Shown piece by piece: positions 18,132 through 26,136 of a DNA stretch of 64,000 bases. Origin of the DNA: Bacilli bacterium (GTDB lineage: Bacteria > Bacillota_I > Bacilli_A > RFN20 > DUOF01). The position numbers and the translations under genes are program-made. The notes under the pieces were generated by a model. It was given only the letters and a program-made list of their open reading frames with translations. It ran no database searches and was not told the origin of the DNA. Every line of letters starts with the position of its first letter. Position 1 is the first letter of the stretch. The stretch lies in the NCBI GenBank assembly GCA_017517765.1, contig JAFWYE010000010.1, forward strand, positions 66,432 through 130,431, read 5' to 3'.

Positions 18132-18929
18132 TTATTTAAGTATCATTTTAAATATTTTTATTTGTAATTTGCTTGGTAAAAAACTTAATAACTTTAACTT
18201 CAAACTAACATTTATTGAATATATATGCTTAGGATGTTTTTTATTAAGTATTTTATATACAAGATTCGCTACTTTACTAGCTTCTATACCACTACCTTGC
18301 TCTTTATCTACTATATGCTTGAATTTACCTATAGTATTTTTATATAGATTTGTATTATCATTTAATGCTTTCATTTCTTTATCAGAGTCAATTAATAAAG
18401 GTGTTTTTACTGCTCCAGGTCTTAGAGTAATTACTGGTATATCAAGTAGGCCTAGTTCCATTGTTAATCCCTGACTATAAGCATCACTAGCTTTTTTACT
18501 TATAGAGTATATTGCATTGAAAGGTAATATCTTATTAGGTGCTAACTCACTTGTAGTATTAATTATTTTTCCTTTATTATCTTTAATCATATTAAAGAAT
18601 ATTTTATTTACTCTATATGCTCCAAACACATTAATATCATATATTTTTCTAAATTCTTCTTCACTTATTTCAATTAAGGAATTCATCATAATTATTCCTG
18701 CGAAATTAATAATTGCATCTAATTTATTAGTTATCTTTTCTATATCACTGTAAGCCTTTTCTATACTTTTGTAGTCTCTTACATCCATGACTATTTGAGT
18801 AATATTTTTTATTTCCTCATCATTTTTTTTGATATCACAAGAAAAAACATGATAACCATTATTTGCAAGTTTTATAGATGTTGCTCTTCCCATTCCACTT
18901 GCTCCACCAGTAATAACTACATACTTCAT
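18132..18929 (-). CDS. Short-chain dehydrogenase/reductase (SDR), substrate unknown
   Basis: NAD(P)-dependent Rossmann oxidoreductase of 265 residues. The cofactor motif TGGASGMG (8-15), the acidic residue after beta-2 (SCDIKK, favouring NAD), the NFAGIIM variant of NNAG, the catalytic Ser in NTTSELAP and YSISKKASD (Tyr-x-x-x-Lys) are all present, as is the LRPGAVKTPLL motif after beta-6. AGGAGTGATTTT precedes the ATG. It is monocistronic, convergent with the tRNA genes. The classical SDR fold is certain; the substrate (sugar, alcohol, acyl) is not predictable. Confidence 0.9.
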   Translation of the reverse strand: MKYVVITGGASGMGRATSIKLANNGYHVFSCDIKKNDEEIKNITQIVMDVRDYKSIEKAYSDIEKITNKLDAIINFAGIIMMNSLIEISEEEFRKIYDINVFGAYRVNKIFFNMIKDNKGKIINTTSELAPNKILPFNAIYSISKKASDAYSQGLTMELGLLDIPVITLRPGAVKTPLLIDSDKEMKALNDNTNLYKNTIGKFKHIVDKEQGSGIEASKVANLVYKILNKKHPKHIYSINVSLKLKLLSFLPSKLQIKIFKMILK

Positions 18930-19014
18930 AAAATCACTCCTAATATGCTTTTAGAATATCATAAAATATATAAATTTAATTGTTTTATTGGCAAGTTATC
19001 GGACAAATTAATCA

Positions 19015-19043
19015 TTGAAAGATGATTATAACTTAGTTATAAT
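19015..19043 (+). promoter_or_regulatory. Sigma-A type promoter of the 19068 gene
   Basis: TTGAAA at 19015-19020, 17-bp spacer, TATAAT at 19038-19043. Confidence 0.8.
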
Positions 19044-19067
19044 AAGTTTGGATTAGGAGCTGATAAT

Positions 19068-19724
19068 ATGTTTAATAAGAAAAAGAAAGAAAAGGATCTT
19101 CCTTTAATTGCTAGAGTTAATTTGGCAGAAGAAATGAAAAAAAGACAAGAAAATATGCAACTAGGAGATGTTAGTATATTAGCAAGAGCAAATTATACTA
19201 AAAGATTTCCTAGAATAAGACTAATGTATGTAAGATTTGAAAAATTTAATAGATATTATAATGAGGGATATAGGATTGGAACTACTCTAGGAGTTTCTTC
19301 ACCATTTATGATCCCAAAAGGTATGAGTGTTGAAGGTGCATGCAAAATTATTTCTTATTTATCTGAAAAAGTAGAAAAAGAAAACAATATCGAACCTGCT
19401 AGTGAAGATAGTGTTGCTTTAGTAAGTAAACTGCTTGAAGACTATGGTTTTGAAAAATTAGAAGCTAGTTATACTCCTGGACATTATCATTCAATAAGCG
19501 AGGCAAAAGCTTTTTCTAAAATTAAAACTATGTTTGATGAACCGATTGAATCTACCTATGATTTAATTACTGTAGATGGTGATAATAGGCTATTTAAAAA
19601 ATCAGTTCTTGGAACTAGATATTTTGACTGGTTTGAAGAAGGATTTAATAAAGAAGACATAATTGAAGTATATCATGATGCTTATTTAACTGCTCCTGAT
19701 GTATTAAAATCAAAAACAAGATAA
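19068..19724 (+). CDS. Protein of unknown function
   Basis: 218 residues, not recognised. The N-terminus is very basic (MFNKKKKEKDLPLIARVNL), followed by a charged helix and an alpha/beta region with no membrane segment or signal peptide. A His-rich stretch (SYTPGHYHSIS) and a C-terminal acidic section (YFDWFEEGFNKEDIIEVYHD) stand out. The gene has its own consensus promoter, TTAGGAG upstream of the ATG, and a terminator at its end, so it is expressed as a single-gene unit and is likely real. The basic start could bind nucleic acid, but this is only inference. Confidence 0.7.
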   Translation: MFNKKKKEKDLPLIARVNLAEEMKKRQENMQLGDVSILARANYTKRFPRIRLMYVRFEKFNRYYNEGYRIGTTLGVSSPFMIPKGMSVEGACKIISYLSEKVEKENNIEPASEDSVALVSKLLEDYGFEKLEASYTPGHYHSISEAKAFSKIKTMFDEPIESTYDLITVDGDNRLFKKSVLGTRYFDWFEEGFNKEDIIEVYHDAYLTAPDVLKSKTR

Positions 19725-19728
19725 AATA

Positions 19729-19757
19729 AAATCTCTAGATTAAACTAGAGATTTTTT
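19729..19757. terminator. Bidirectional terminator between convergent genes
   Basis: AAATCTCTAG-attaaa-CTAGAGATTT with T-rich tracts on both sides (TTTTTTATT on plus; TTTTATTTTAT on minus). Serves the 19068 gene and the small minus-strand gene at 19759. Confidence 0.85.
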
Positions 19758-19758
19758 A

Positions 19759-19929
19759 TTATCTATTATTTGTCTTTTTAGAAACTTTATATCCATATTT
19801 TTTATTAGTTTCTTCTACATCCTTAAGAAGCTTTTCGGCATCTTTTTTAAGTTTCCTACTCTTCTTTAATATTTCATCAGCTTTTTTTGTTGCATCTACG
19901 CTTAACTCTTCTAATTTGTCATGTTTCAT
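19759..19929 (-). CDS. Small coiled-coil protein (56 aa)
   Basis: Begins MKHDKLEELSVDATKKADE and ends YGYKVSKKTNNR. Nearly all of it is a charged Lys/Glu/Leu heptad-like helix. It has a good ribosome binding site (TTAGGAGAAAGCAAT before the ATG) and ends at a terminator, which supports a real gene although it is short. No homologue is recognised. It could be a small cytoplasmic or nucleoid-associated protein, but nothing in the sequence decides this. Confidence 0.65.
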   Translation of the reverse strand: MKHDKLEELSVDATKKADEILKKSRKLKKDAEKLLKDVEETNKKYGYKVSKKTNNR

Positions 19930-20054
19930 ATTGCTTTCTCCTAACGTTATCTATATCTTATCAAAACTAATATTAGATTTCAATTATTAAAAATTCACCT
20001 TTATGATAGTAATTTTTGAGAATGTGATAGAATATTTTTGTTGGAGGTAATGAT

Positions 20055-20315
20055 ATGGAATTAATCGAAGGAAGAATTTATAAGCACTTTAAAGGTGATT
20101 TATATTTAGTTGAAGGGATTGTTTTACATTCTGAAAGTAAAGAAAAAATGGTATTATATAGAGCATTATATGGTAATGGCTTAAGATATGTAAGACCACT
20201 TGAGATGTTCATGAGTAAGGTTGATAAGGAGAAATATCCAAATGTAGAGCAAGAATATCGTTTTCAATTACAAGATCTTGAAAGCGTAGCAGGTTTTAAA
20301 GAACCTAAATTATAA
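20055..20315 (+). CDS. DUF1653 domain protein
   Basis: 86 residues matching the DUF1653 family: GRIYKHFKGDLYLVEGIVLHSESKEKMVLYRALYGNG-type core, the conserved RPLEMFMSKVDKEKYPN and EQEYRF. The fold is a small beta barrel that is common in Bacillota and proteobacteria, with no established function. TTGGAGG precedes the ATG. It ends 11 bp before coaD and probably shares its transcript, which ends at the hairpin at 20793. Confidence 0.85.
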   Translation: MELIEGRIYKHFKGDLYLVEGIVLHSESKEKMVLYRALYGNGLRYVRPLEMFMSKVDKEKYPNVEQEYRFQLQDLESVAGFKEPKL

Positions 20316-20326
20316 GGAGAATTGAT

Positions 20327-20791
20327 ATGAGAGTAGGATTTTATGCTGGAAGTTTTGATCCATTTACAATTGGACATTTAAATTTAGTAAAGAAAGCTTC
20401 ATTATTATTTGATAAAGTAATCGTAGGTATGGGAGTTAATCCTAAAAAAACTAGAACTTTTAGTAAGATTGAAATGAAAGATGCAATTAATGAATTATTT
20501 AAAAATGAAGGTTTAGATAATTGTGAATGTATTATCTATGAAGGGTTAACTGTAGATGCCGCTAAAGAGTATAATACTACCTACCTAATTAGAGGTATTC
20601 GAAATGGTATGGACTATGATTTTGAAGAAAATTTAGCATTAGTTAATGAAGAAATATCAGAGTTAGATACTATTTACATTAGAGCAGGTGCATATGGTGC
20701 AATTAGTTCTAGTATGGTAAAAGAATTAATGTTTAATAATAAAGAAGCATCTAAATATTTACCAAAAGAAATATTCAAATTAATAAAATAA
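20327..20791 (+). CDS. coaD: Phosphopantetheine adenylyltransferase
   Basis: Transfers AMP to 4'-phosphopantetheine in coenzyme A synthesis. 154 residues of nucleotidyltransferase fold with GSFDPFTIGHLNL (the T/HxGH motif; His18), Lys in NPKKTRTFS, the conserved IRGIRNGMDYDFE and the C-terminal ISSSMVKELM motif corresponding to ISSTxVRE. Length is typical (about 155-165). AAGGAGAATTGAT precedes the ATG. In an operon with the DUF1653 gene. Confidence 0.96.
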   Translation: MRVGFYAGSFDPFTIGHLNLVKKASLLFDKVIVGMGVNPKKTRTFSKIEMKDAINELFKNEGLDNCECIIYEGLTVDAAKEYNTTYLIRGIRNGMDYDFEENLALVNEEISELDTIYIRAGAYGAISSSMVKELMFNNKEASKYLPKEIFKLIK

Positions 20792-20792
20792 A

Positions 20793-20818
20793 AAAGGGAT
20801 TGATTTCCCTTTTTTTAG
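20793..20818. terminator. Bidirectional terminator between coaD and trpS
   Basis: AAAGGGA-ttga-TTTCCCTTT with a T run on the plus side (TTTTTTT); it overlaps the trpS stop and provides TTTTTATTTT on the minus strand. Confidence 0.8.
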
Positions 20819-21810
20819 TTTATTCCAATTTTTCTATATACTTTAGATAGTTTCTTTCTAGCCAAATATCTAGCTTTATTAGCACCATCTTCAAGTACTT
20901 TTTCAATCATGCCACTCTTTTTAATTTCATTTACTTTATTTTGTAGTATTTCTAATTCATTAATTACTACATCTGCTACTGCTTTTTTAAATGTACCATA
21001 ACCTTGACCATTATACTCATTTGCAATCTCTTCTACGCTTCTATTAGTTAAAGAAGACATAATAGTTAATAGATTAGAAATACCTGGTTTATTAATTGGA
21101 TCATAGCAAATAGTATTATCACTATCTGTTACTGCAGACATAATTTTCTTTCTATTTATATTCAAATCATCTAATAAATAAATAGTTCCTTTATCACTTT
21201 CACTTTTTGACATTTTCTTTTCAGGATTTGCAAGTGAAGCAATCTTAGCTCCCGTTTTAGCAGTTATAGGTGTAGGTACTTTAAATGTATCACTATATCT
21301 AGAATTGAATCTTATAGCTAAGTCTCTAGTTAATTCTACATGTTGTTTTTGATCTACTCCTACAGGAACATAGTCAGCATCATATAAAAGAATATCTGCT
21401 GCCATTAAAGTTGGATAGATATATAATCCAGTAGGTATAGACTCATTACTACCCAATTTGCTAGATTTATCTTTATATTGAGTCATTCTAGATAACTCAC
21501 CCATATTAGAATTACAAGTCATAACATATCCAAGTTCAGCATGTTCGCTTACATCACTTTGTTTAAATAAAACTACTTTTTCTGGGTCTAAACCACATGC
21601 TAGATATACTGAAATTAAATCTTTAGTATTTTCTCTTAATTCTTTTGGATCTATAGGTAAAGTAAGAGAGTGTAAATCTGCGATAAAGATATACATTTCA
21701 TATTCATCTTGATAAGTAATGAATTGTTTAATAGCGCCTATATAATTTCCTAGTGTTAATTTACCTGTAGGTTTAATTCCACTTAACATTCTTTTTTTAG
21801 TTTCTTCCAT
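20815..21810 (-). CDS. trpS: Tryptophan-tRNA ligase
   Basis: Class I synthetase of 331 residues. The HIGH-equivalent is TLGNYIGAI within GIKPTGKLTLGNYIGA, and KMSKS is exact (KKMSKSESDKGT, near residue 205). Trp-pocket motifs (FIADLHSLT, YPTLMAADILLYDADYVPVGVDQKQH) are intact. The start has GGAGGAAATATT upstream. Expression is controlled by the T-box leader at 21829-22065, so uncharged tRNA-Trp should induce the gene. Confidence 0.98.
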   Translation of the reverse strand: MEETKKRMLSGIKPTGKLTLGNYIGAIKQFITYQDEYEMYIFIADLHSLTLPIDPKELRENTKDLISVYLACGLDPEKVVLFKQSDVSEHAELGYVMTCNSNMGELSRMTQYKDKSSKLGSNESIPTGLYIYPTLMAADILLYDADYVPVGVDQKQHVELTRDLAIRFNSRYSDTFKVPTPITAKTGAKIASLANPEKKMSKSESDKGTIYLLDDLNINRKKIMSAVTDSDNTICYDPINKPGISNLLTIMSSLTNRSVEEIANEYNGQGYGTFKKAVADVVINELEILQNKVNEIKKSGMIEKVLEDGANKARYLARKKLSKVYRKIGIN

Positions 21811-21828
21811 TAATATTTCCTCCTTAAA

Positions 21829-22065
21829 ATAAAAAAATCCCTAGATAATCTAAGGACGCAATAAAATACGTGGTACCACCCTAGTTCAAAGAAAAACTCT
21901 TTGCACTCTTTTCTCTATAATGGGAGAACCCAGCTTTGCTACTATATTTCACTTCGCCCTCATTGGCCCATATTATCTACCTGTTTAGTTTATTTTCACC
22001 AACCATAAACTCTCTACATAAACATTAATAGTTTTCTTCCAAATCATCAGTTTAAAGCCATTCTA
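21829..22065 (-). promoter_or_regulatory. T-box riboswitch leader of trpS
   Basis: The T-box core AGGGTGGTACCACG is at 21870-21883 on the minus strand, followed by GCGTCC and the terminator CCTTAGA-ttat-TCTAGGG with a T run (21829-21856). Upstream are stem I-like segments including AGAGAGTTTATGGTTGGTGAAAATAAAC-type sequence near 21985-22016. A TGG Trp codon in ATATGGGCC (21968-21970) is a plausible specifier, though its placement was not verified by folding. Uncharged tRNA-Trp would favour the antiterminator. This element explains most of the 335-bp gap before trpS. Confidence 0.93.
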
Positions 22066-22088
22066 CTATTTTTATATCAATTTATCAA
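22060..22088 (-). promoter_or_regulatory. Promoter of the trpS leader
   Basis: Minus strand TTGATA (22083-22088), 17-bp spacer, TAGAAT (22060-22065), just upstream of the T-box stem I. Confidence 0.7.
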
Positions 22089-22145
22089 TGTTATATTTTG
22101 AAAAAATATAAATTGGGTTATAATCTTTTATGAAGGTGATAAGGT

Positions 22146-22844
22146 ATGCCAAGTTGGTCTATACATTGTGCAGTGGCAAAAAAAATTATAAGTCATCTTG
22201 ATGTAGATGAAAATACTTTCTTATTTGGTAATATAGTGGCAGACGTTGATGATGATATTAATCATTATGGAAGTTATGCTACTCACTTTTATGGGACTCT
22301 TGCATCTAGTTTTTGTCCTAACGAAGAGCTACCAAATATTCATGAGTTTTATGATATTTATAAATCTAAATTAAATGATCCTCTTATTATGGGATATTAT
22401 TGTCATTTATTAACTGATTACTATTTTAATGACTATACATATACTAATCATTGGTTAATGGATGAAAATAAAAATATTATTGGAGTAAAACTTATAAATG
22501 GTGAAGAAAAGAAAACAAGATCTATCTATAGTCTTCAAGAAATAAAAAGAAAAGATTTTGCTAAGTTTGGTAAAATGCTATATGACAAAGGATTAGTAGA
22601 TTTTCCTGAATATAGTGCTGATCTTATTAACCACGCTAAGTTATTAGAACCAAATTTTATAAATAAAAATGATATTAAAGTAATGCTTAGTAAGATATAT
22701 GCATATCTAGATGAAGTAAGTAAAAATAATCATCAATATACAATATTAAATGAAGAAGAATTATTTAAAGTAATGGAAAATACTTCAGATAATATATTAG
22801 AAAGATTTAAAGAATTAGGATTAACAAAAGGAAATAAAAGGTAA
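22146..22844 (+). CDS. Zinc-dependent phospholipase C-like protein
   Basis: 232 residues starting MPSWSIHCAVAKKI, with the conserved N-terminal Trp/His typical of the zinc-dependent phospholipase C family. Further candidate metal ligands are in NIVADVDDD, YATHFYG and GYYCHLLTDYYFND (His and Asp in the HxxxD pattern), then a helical remainder. There is no signal peptide, so unlike secreted clostridial PLCs it is probably cytoplasmic; many small proteins of this family are annotated only by fold. TTATAAT lies about 30 bp upstream and GAAGGTGATAAGGT precedes the ATG. It ends 1 bp before the next gene, so they form an operon. Confidence 0.75.
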   Translation: MPSWSIHCAVAKKIISHLDVDENTFLFGNIVADVDDDINHYGSYATHFYGTLASSFCPNEELPNIHEFYDIYKSKLNDPLIMGYYCHLLTDYYFNDYTYTNHWLMDENKNIIGVKLINGEEKKTRSIYSLQEIKRKDFAKFGKMLYDKGLVDFPEYSADLINHAKLLEPNFINKNDIKVMLSKIYAYLDEVSKNNHQYTILNEEELFKVMENTSDNILERFKELGLTKGNKR

Positions 22845-22845
22845 T

Positions 22846-23703
22846 ATGAGTAAAGAAAAAATTAATAAGTACAATAATGATATACTATCTTTATTAAGCG
22901 TATATCTAAATGAATATGATAATATTATATCTGCTAGTGATATTAAAAAAGTTATGAAAGCAGGAGTAGATGAAACTAGGGCATTCTCTCTTTTACTAGA
23001 AAGTTATATGAGACTAGATCTAGATCCAGAATTTGTAGATTTATACTTTCCTAATATGGTAAAACTTCTTGATACTGAAGAGTATACTAATAATGATTAT
23101 TACAAAAATATTAAGTTTTCTAAAGTAAATAATCGTGATTGGAAGTTAAGCTATGATAAATATGTTCCATATCAAGGGTTTGTCTATAATGATTTCAAAT
23201 ATGAAGATGATGGAAGAGTAATTCCTCAAATAGGCTTTTTTAATAAAGTATTTAAATATCCTGCTATATATCAAAAAGATAGATTATGGATGTCTATTAC
23301 TCCAAATGAGATAGAAACAATGAAAGAACCTATTAATGAGGCAAAAGGACATGTTTTAACATTTGGATTAGGTATGGGATATTTTGCTTATATGACATCT
23401 AATAAAGATGAAGTAGAAACTGTAACTATCGTAGAAAAAGATAGTAATGTTATAGAATTATTTAAAAAAGTAATCTTACCTCAATTTAAAAACAAGGATA
23501 AAATTACTATAGTAGAGGCAGATGCTTTTGAATATATGGAAAGTATATTTGAAAATACTAAATGTGATTATGTATTTACTGATATATATCATGATGTAAG
23601 TGATGCAATCGAAGTATATAATAAAATGAAAGTATATGAGAACAAATATAAGAATACTAAATTTAAGTATTGGATAGAAAATACAATAAAAGCTTATATA
23701 TAA
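22846..23703 (+). CDS. Rossmann-fold SAM methyltransferase-like protein (spermidine-synthase-like)
   Basis: 285 residues. The C-terminal half has a class I methyltransferase layout: motif I VLTFGLGMGYFAYM, the acidic residue after beta-2 in VTIVEKDSNVIELF, EADAFEYM and DYVFTDIYHD. This order resembles the spermidine synthase branch. The N-terminal half (about 150 residues) is helical and unrecognised. Translation is probably coupled to the preceding phospholipase-like gene (1-bp gap). A substrate is not predictable. Confidence 0.65.
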   Translation: MSKEKINKYNNDILSLLSVYLNEYDNIISASDIKKVMKAGVDETRAFSLLLESYMRLDLDPEFVDLYFPNMVKLLDTEEYTNNDYYKNIKFSKVNNRDWKLSYDKYVPYQGFVYNDFKYEDDGRVIPQIGFFNKVFKYPAIYQKDRLWMSITPNEIETMKEPINEAKGHVLTFGLGMGYFAYMTSNKDEVETVTIVEKDSNVIELFKKVILPQFKNKDKITIVEADAFEYMESIFENTKCDYVFTDIYHDVSDAIEVYNKMKVYENKYKNTKFKYWIENTIKAYI

Positions 23704-23704
23704 C

Positions 23705-23733
23705 AAAAAGAGGTCCGTAAACCTCTTTTTATT
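23705..23733. terminator. Bidirectional terminator between convergent genes
   Basis: AAAAAGAGGT-ccgtaa-ACCTCTTTTT; both flanks are T-rich in their own direction. It overlaps the stop of the lipoprotein gene at 23729. Confidence 0.8.
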
Positions 23734-24136
23734 TTGTATATACATAGTCAATATTATTAATTGAATCAATAATCTTACCATTTTTATATATAAGATTAGT
23801 TTTAGTATATTTGCCATCTTTAGTATCACTAGTGAATATATATTTATCTTCGATTTTAAAGTACAATCCTATATTAGAGTCTCTATAGTAGATTTTATCT
23901 TCTTCTATTCTAAATGCTAAAGATTCTTTGGAATTAGTTAAATTAACAAGTTGACATGCTGATTTAACTGTTTCAGGTAATGATTTTGTATCTAGGCAAT
24001 CAGTTTTCTTTTTATCTCCCTCTACTTCATATTCTAAATACTCTAAGTAATACTCTCCATTTTTAGAACAACTACAAGCAGAAATTGACATAGATCCTAG
24101 CAAAATTATACCTGTTAATGTCATTTTGCCTCTCAC
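23729..24136 (-). CDS. Small lipoprotein, tandem family member 1
   Basis: 135 residues with a signal peptide and lipobox SISA-C (Cys21), then CSCSKNGEYYLEYLEYEVEG, KKKTDCLD, a third Cys in VKSACQLVN and the C-terminal FKIEDKYIFTSDTKDGKYTKT. It shares this layout with four neighbouring genes. The start is a GTG with GGGAGGAAG 5-7 bp upstream; an in-frame ATG four codons later lacks a site. The mature protein is a roughly 115-residue beta-rich domain anchored on the outside of the membrane. The function is unknown. Confidence 0.85.
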   Translation of the reverse strand: MRGKMTLTGIILLGSMSISACSCSKNGEYYLEYLEYEVEGDKKKTDCLDTKSLPETVKSACQLVNLTNSKESLAFRIEEDKIYYRDSNIGLYFKIEDKYIFTSDTKDGKYTKTNLIYKNGKIIDSINNIDYVYTK

Positions 24137-24201
24137 TTTACTTCCTCCCGTGTGGTATTATACACTTATATATGTAAAATGACTAGCAAAATTTTATTTG
24201 C

Positions 24202-24597
24202 CTATTTTTTGAATATGTATTCTATATCCTCATCTATATAATATATTTTCCCAAAACTATATCTCATACTAGAATCAATATACTCTCCATTAATATCCAC
24301 TTTTATAGTATCATTTTCTATTATGTATTTATAATTAGTTGAATCTATACCATTTATATATATTGTTCCATTATCTATTTTCATAAATACATAATTAGAA
24401 TCAAAATTGTATTTAATATTACAAGCACTAGCAACTTCAATTGGTAGTCCATCGCTATTAGAACAATCTGTTTCTTTAGATACACCATTTTCTTCATATT
24501 TGATTTTATAAAAGAAATATTCTCCATTTTCATTAAAAGAACATCCACTTATAAATATAGTTATAACACTTAGGATACACACTATTATTTTTTTCAT
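24202..24597 (-). CDS. Small lipoprotein, tandem family member 2
   Basis: 131 residues from the ATG at 24597, which has GGTGATAGTT upstream; the frame extends four codons further without a site. Lipobox FISG-C (Cys19), then CSFNENGEYFFYKIKYEENGVSKETDCSN and SACNIKYNF. Unlike its siblings it has CSF rather than CSC after the lipid anchor, and the C-terminal unit is more diverged (YKIIENDTIKVDINGEYIDS). It has no clear terminator of its own on the 3' side, where the next gene starts 65 bp on. Confidence 0.85.
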   Translation of the reverse strand: MKKIIVCILSVITIFISGCSFNENGEYFFYKIKYEENGVSKETDCSNSDGLPIEVASACNIKYNFDSNYVFMKIDNGTIYINGIDSTNYKYIIENDTIKVDINGEYIDSSMRYSFGKIYYIDEDIEYIFKK

Positions 24598-24635
24598 AAC
24601 TATCACCACTAATAGATTATATTAAATGAAGATAA

Positions 24636-24670
24636 AATAAAAGACTTATCGTTTTTGATAAGTCTTTTTT
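24636..24670 (-). terminator. Terminator of lipoprotein 3
   Basis: AAGACTTATC-caaaaa-type hairpin (AAGACTTATC/GATAAGTCTT) followed on the minus strand by TTTTATTTTA. Confidence 0.8.
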
Positions 24671-24689
24671 ATTAAGTTATTTAGTTGAA

Positions 24690-25097
24690 TTATTTTTTCC
24701 AAACAATTGAAACATCATCTTCGCCCATAATAATCTTTCCAGACTTATAAGTGAAACCAGTTTCTCTGTATTCTCCATCCTCTGTTTCAGAAGCCATGAT
24801 TTTGCCATCTTCAATTTTAATAAATGCAGCGTCATCCTCTTCTCCTTCTGGATACATTTTGTTTCCGTCAATAACAAATTTGCCAAGAGCCTTACCCATT
24901 CCACAAGCAGCTATTACTGCACCATCATCAACAAGATCAAGATTAGTTATATCTTCACAATTTGTTGTTTCAGTTTTGTCTCCCACCTTATATTCTACGT
25001 GTGAAAAACTGTATGTACCATTCTTTCCACAACTACATCCAGTTAGTGCTACAACTCCTAGTAATGCAACACTAGTCAAACTTAATAATTTTTTCAT
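24690..25097 (-). CDS. Small lipoprotein, tandem family member 3
   Basis: 135 residues, MKKLLSLTSVALLGVV signal, lipobox ALTG-C (Cys21), then CSCGKNGTYSFSHVEYKVGDKTETTNCED, AACGMGKAL and FIKIEDGKIMASETEDGEYRETGFTYKSGKI. It is the best match to the family consensus. GGGAGGAATTAATAA precedes the ATG, and a hairpin terminator follows, so it is transcribed alone or as the last gene of a short unit. Confidence 0.87.
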   Translation of the reverse strand: MKKLLSLTSVALLGVVALTGCSCGKNGTYSFSHVEYKVGDKTETTNCEDITNLDLVDDGAVIAACGMGKALGKFVIDGNKMYPEGEEDDAAFIKIEDGKIMASETEDGEYRETGFTYKSGKIIMGEDDVSIVWKK

Positions 25098-25173
25098 TTA
25101 TTAATTCCTCCCTTTGACTAAATTATACTATTTTATAATTCAATCCCATAAATAATATGCTAAAAAAAGATTT

Positions 25174-25563
25174 TTATTTCTTTAAGACAACATATGTATC
25201 GTTAATTCCATAATAAATCATATCATTTTTATAATGAAACCAACCTGTATGTTTGTATTCTCCATCTTCAGTAGCACTTAAATACATTTTATCCCCTACA
25301 ATTTTGAAATAACCATCTTCTATATGTCCTTCTTTCATAGAAAATGTATAATAGTTATCCTCCAAAGTCATAACCATATTTTTACATTCACATATTGTTT
25401 GTATCCCAATTCGTAAATCTTCTAAATTACTACAATCTGTCGTTTTTAGTTCATCACCTTCTGTATATTCAATATAAGTAAAAGTATATGTCCCATTTTT
25501 ATTACAACCACATCCACTAATAAATAATAATGATAGGATTAATAAACATAATATTTTTTTCAT
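25174..25563 (-). CDS. Small lipoprotein, tandem family member 4
   Basis: 129 residues from the ATG at 25563 (GAGGTGATG upstream; the longer frame start at 25575 overlaps that site). Lipobox FISG-C (Cys18), then CGCNKNGTYTFTYIEYTEGDELKTTDCSN, QTICECKNM and YFKIVGDKMYLSATEDGEYKHTGWF. It carries four Cys near the middle and start (C-x-C and C-x-C), more than its siblings. Confidence 0.86.
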   Translation of the reverse strand: MKKILCLLILSLLFISGCGCNKNGTYTFTYIEYTEGDELKTTDCSNLEDLRIGIQTICECKNMVMTLEDNYYTFSMKEGHIEDGYFKIVGDKMYLSATEDGEYKHTGWFHYKNDMIYYGINDTYVVLKK

Positions 25564-25591
25564 TAATATCATCACCTCTATACTTATATAA

Positions 25592-25622
25592 TAAAAAAAG
25601 AGTTTGCTAAGTGCAAACTCTT
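25592..25622 (-). terminator. Terminator of lipoprotein 5
   Basis: AAGAGTTTGC-acttа-type hairpin (AAGAGTTTGC / GCAAACTCTT) followed on the minus strand by TTTTTTTAT. Confidence 0.8.
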
Positions 25623-25626
25623 AAGA

Positions 25627-26052
25627 CTATCTTTTATATACAATTGTAAAGAAATCTTGATGGATTTTAATAGCTTTATCATCATATCTGATATCCATAT
25701 TAAAATCTTTAAATATATTTACATATTCTCCATCTTCAGTTTCGCTAATTAAAACTTTTCCATCTTTAATCTTGTAGAAGCCTTCTTCAGCTGCTTCATC
25801 ACCCAATATAAATGATATATTTTTATCCGCTAAATTAATTGATATTTCATTGAACCTTATTGCACTAACTAAAGCACACACTTCAACTTCTCTTTCTCCA
25901 GTTGGATTAGAACAATCTGTTTCTTTGTTTTCTCCATTTTCAGCATACTCTACATAAGAAAAATTATATGCTCCATCTTTAGAACAACTACATCCAGTAA
26001 AAACAACTGATAATAATAAAGCTAAACTTGTAAATAGAATTCCTTTTTTCAT
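25627..26052 (-). CDS. Small lipoprotein, tandem family member 5
   Basis: 141 residues from the ATG at 26052, with GGAGGATTATATA upstream. Lipobox VFTG-C (Cys21), then CSCSKDGAYNFSYVEYAENGENKETDCSN, VCALVSAI and FYKIKDGKVLISETEDGEYVNI. The TDCSN block and SETEDGEY block place it in the same family as the four genes downstream. Its own terminator sits directly behind it. Confidence 0.87.
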   Translation of the reverse strand: MKKGILFTSLALLLSVVFTGCSCSKDGAYNFSYVEYAENGENKETDCSNPTGEREVEVCALVSAIRFNEISINLADKNISFILGDEAAEEGFYKIKDGKVLISETEDGEYVNIFKDFNMDIRYDDKAIKIHQDFFTIVYKR

Positions 26053-26107
26053 TATATAATCCTCCAAACACTCTATATTTATTATACTATATAAAAAAAA
26101 GAAATCA

Positions 26108-26136
26108 ATAAAAAAAGTATCACACTGGTGATACTT
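26108..26136 (-). terminator. Terminator of the RNase J-like gene
   Basis: AAGTATCAC-cagt-GTGATACTT followed on the minus strand by TTTTTTTATT; overlaps the stop codon. Confidence 0.85.

Noticed and set aside
23729..26052. Repeated motifs suggesting a CRISPR or DNA repeat array
   Set aside because: Repetition is at the protein level, with genes of about 400 bp and differing DNA; no short identical repeats with spacers.
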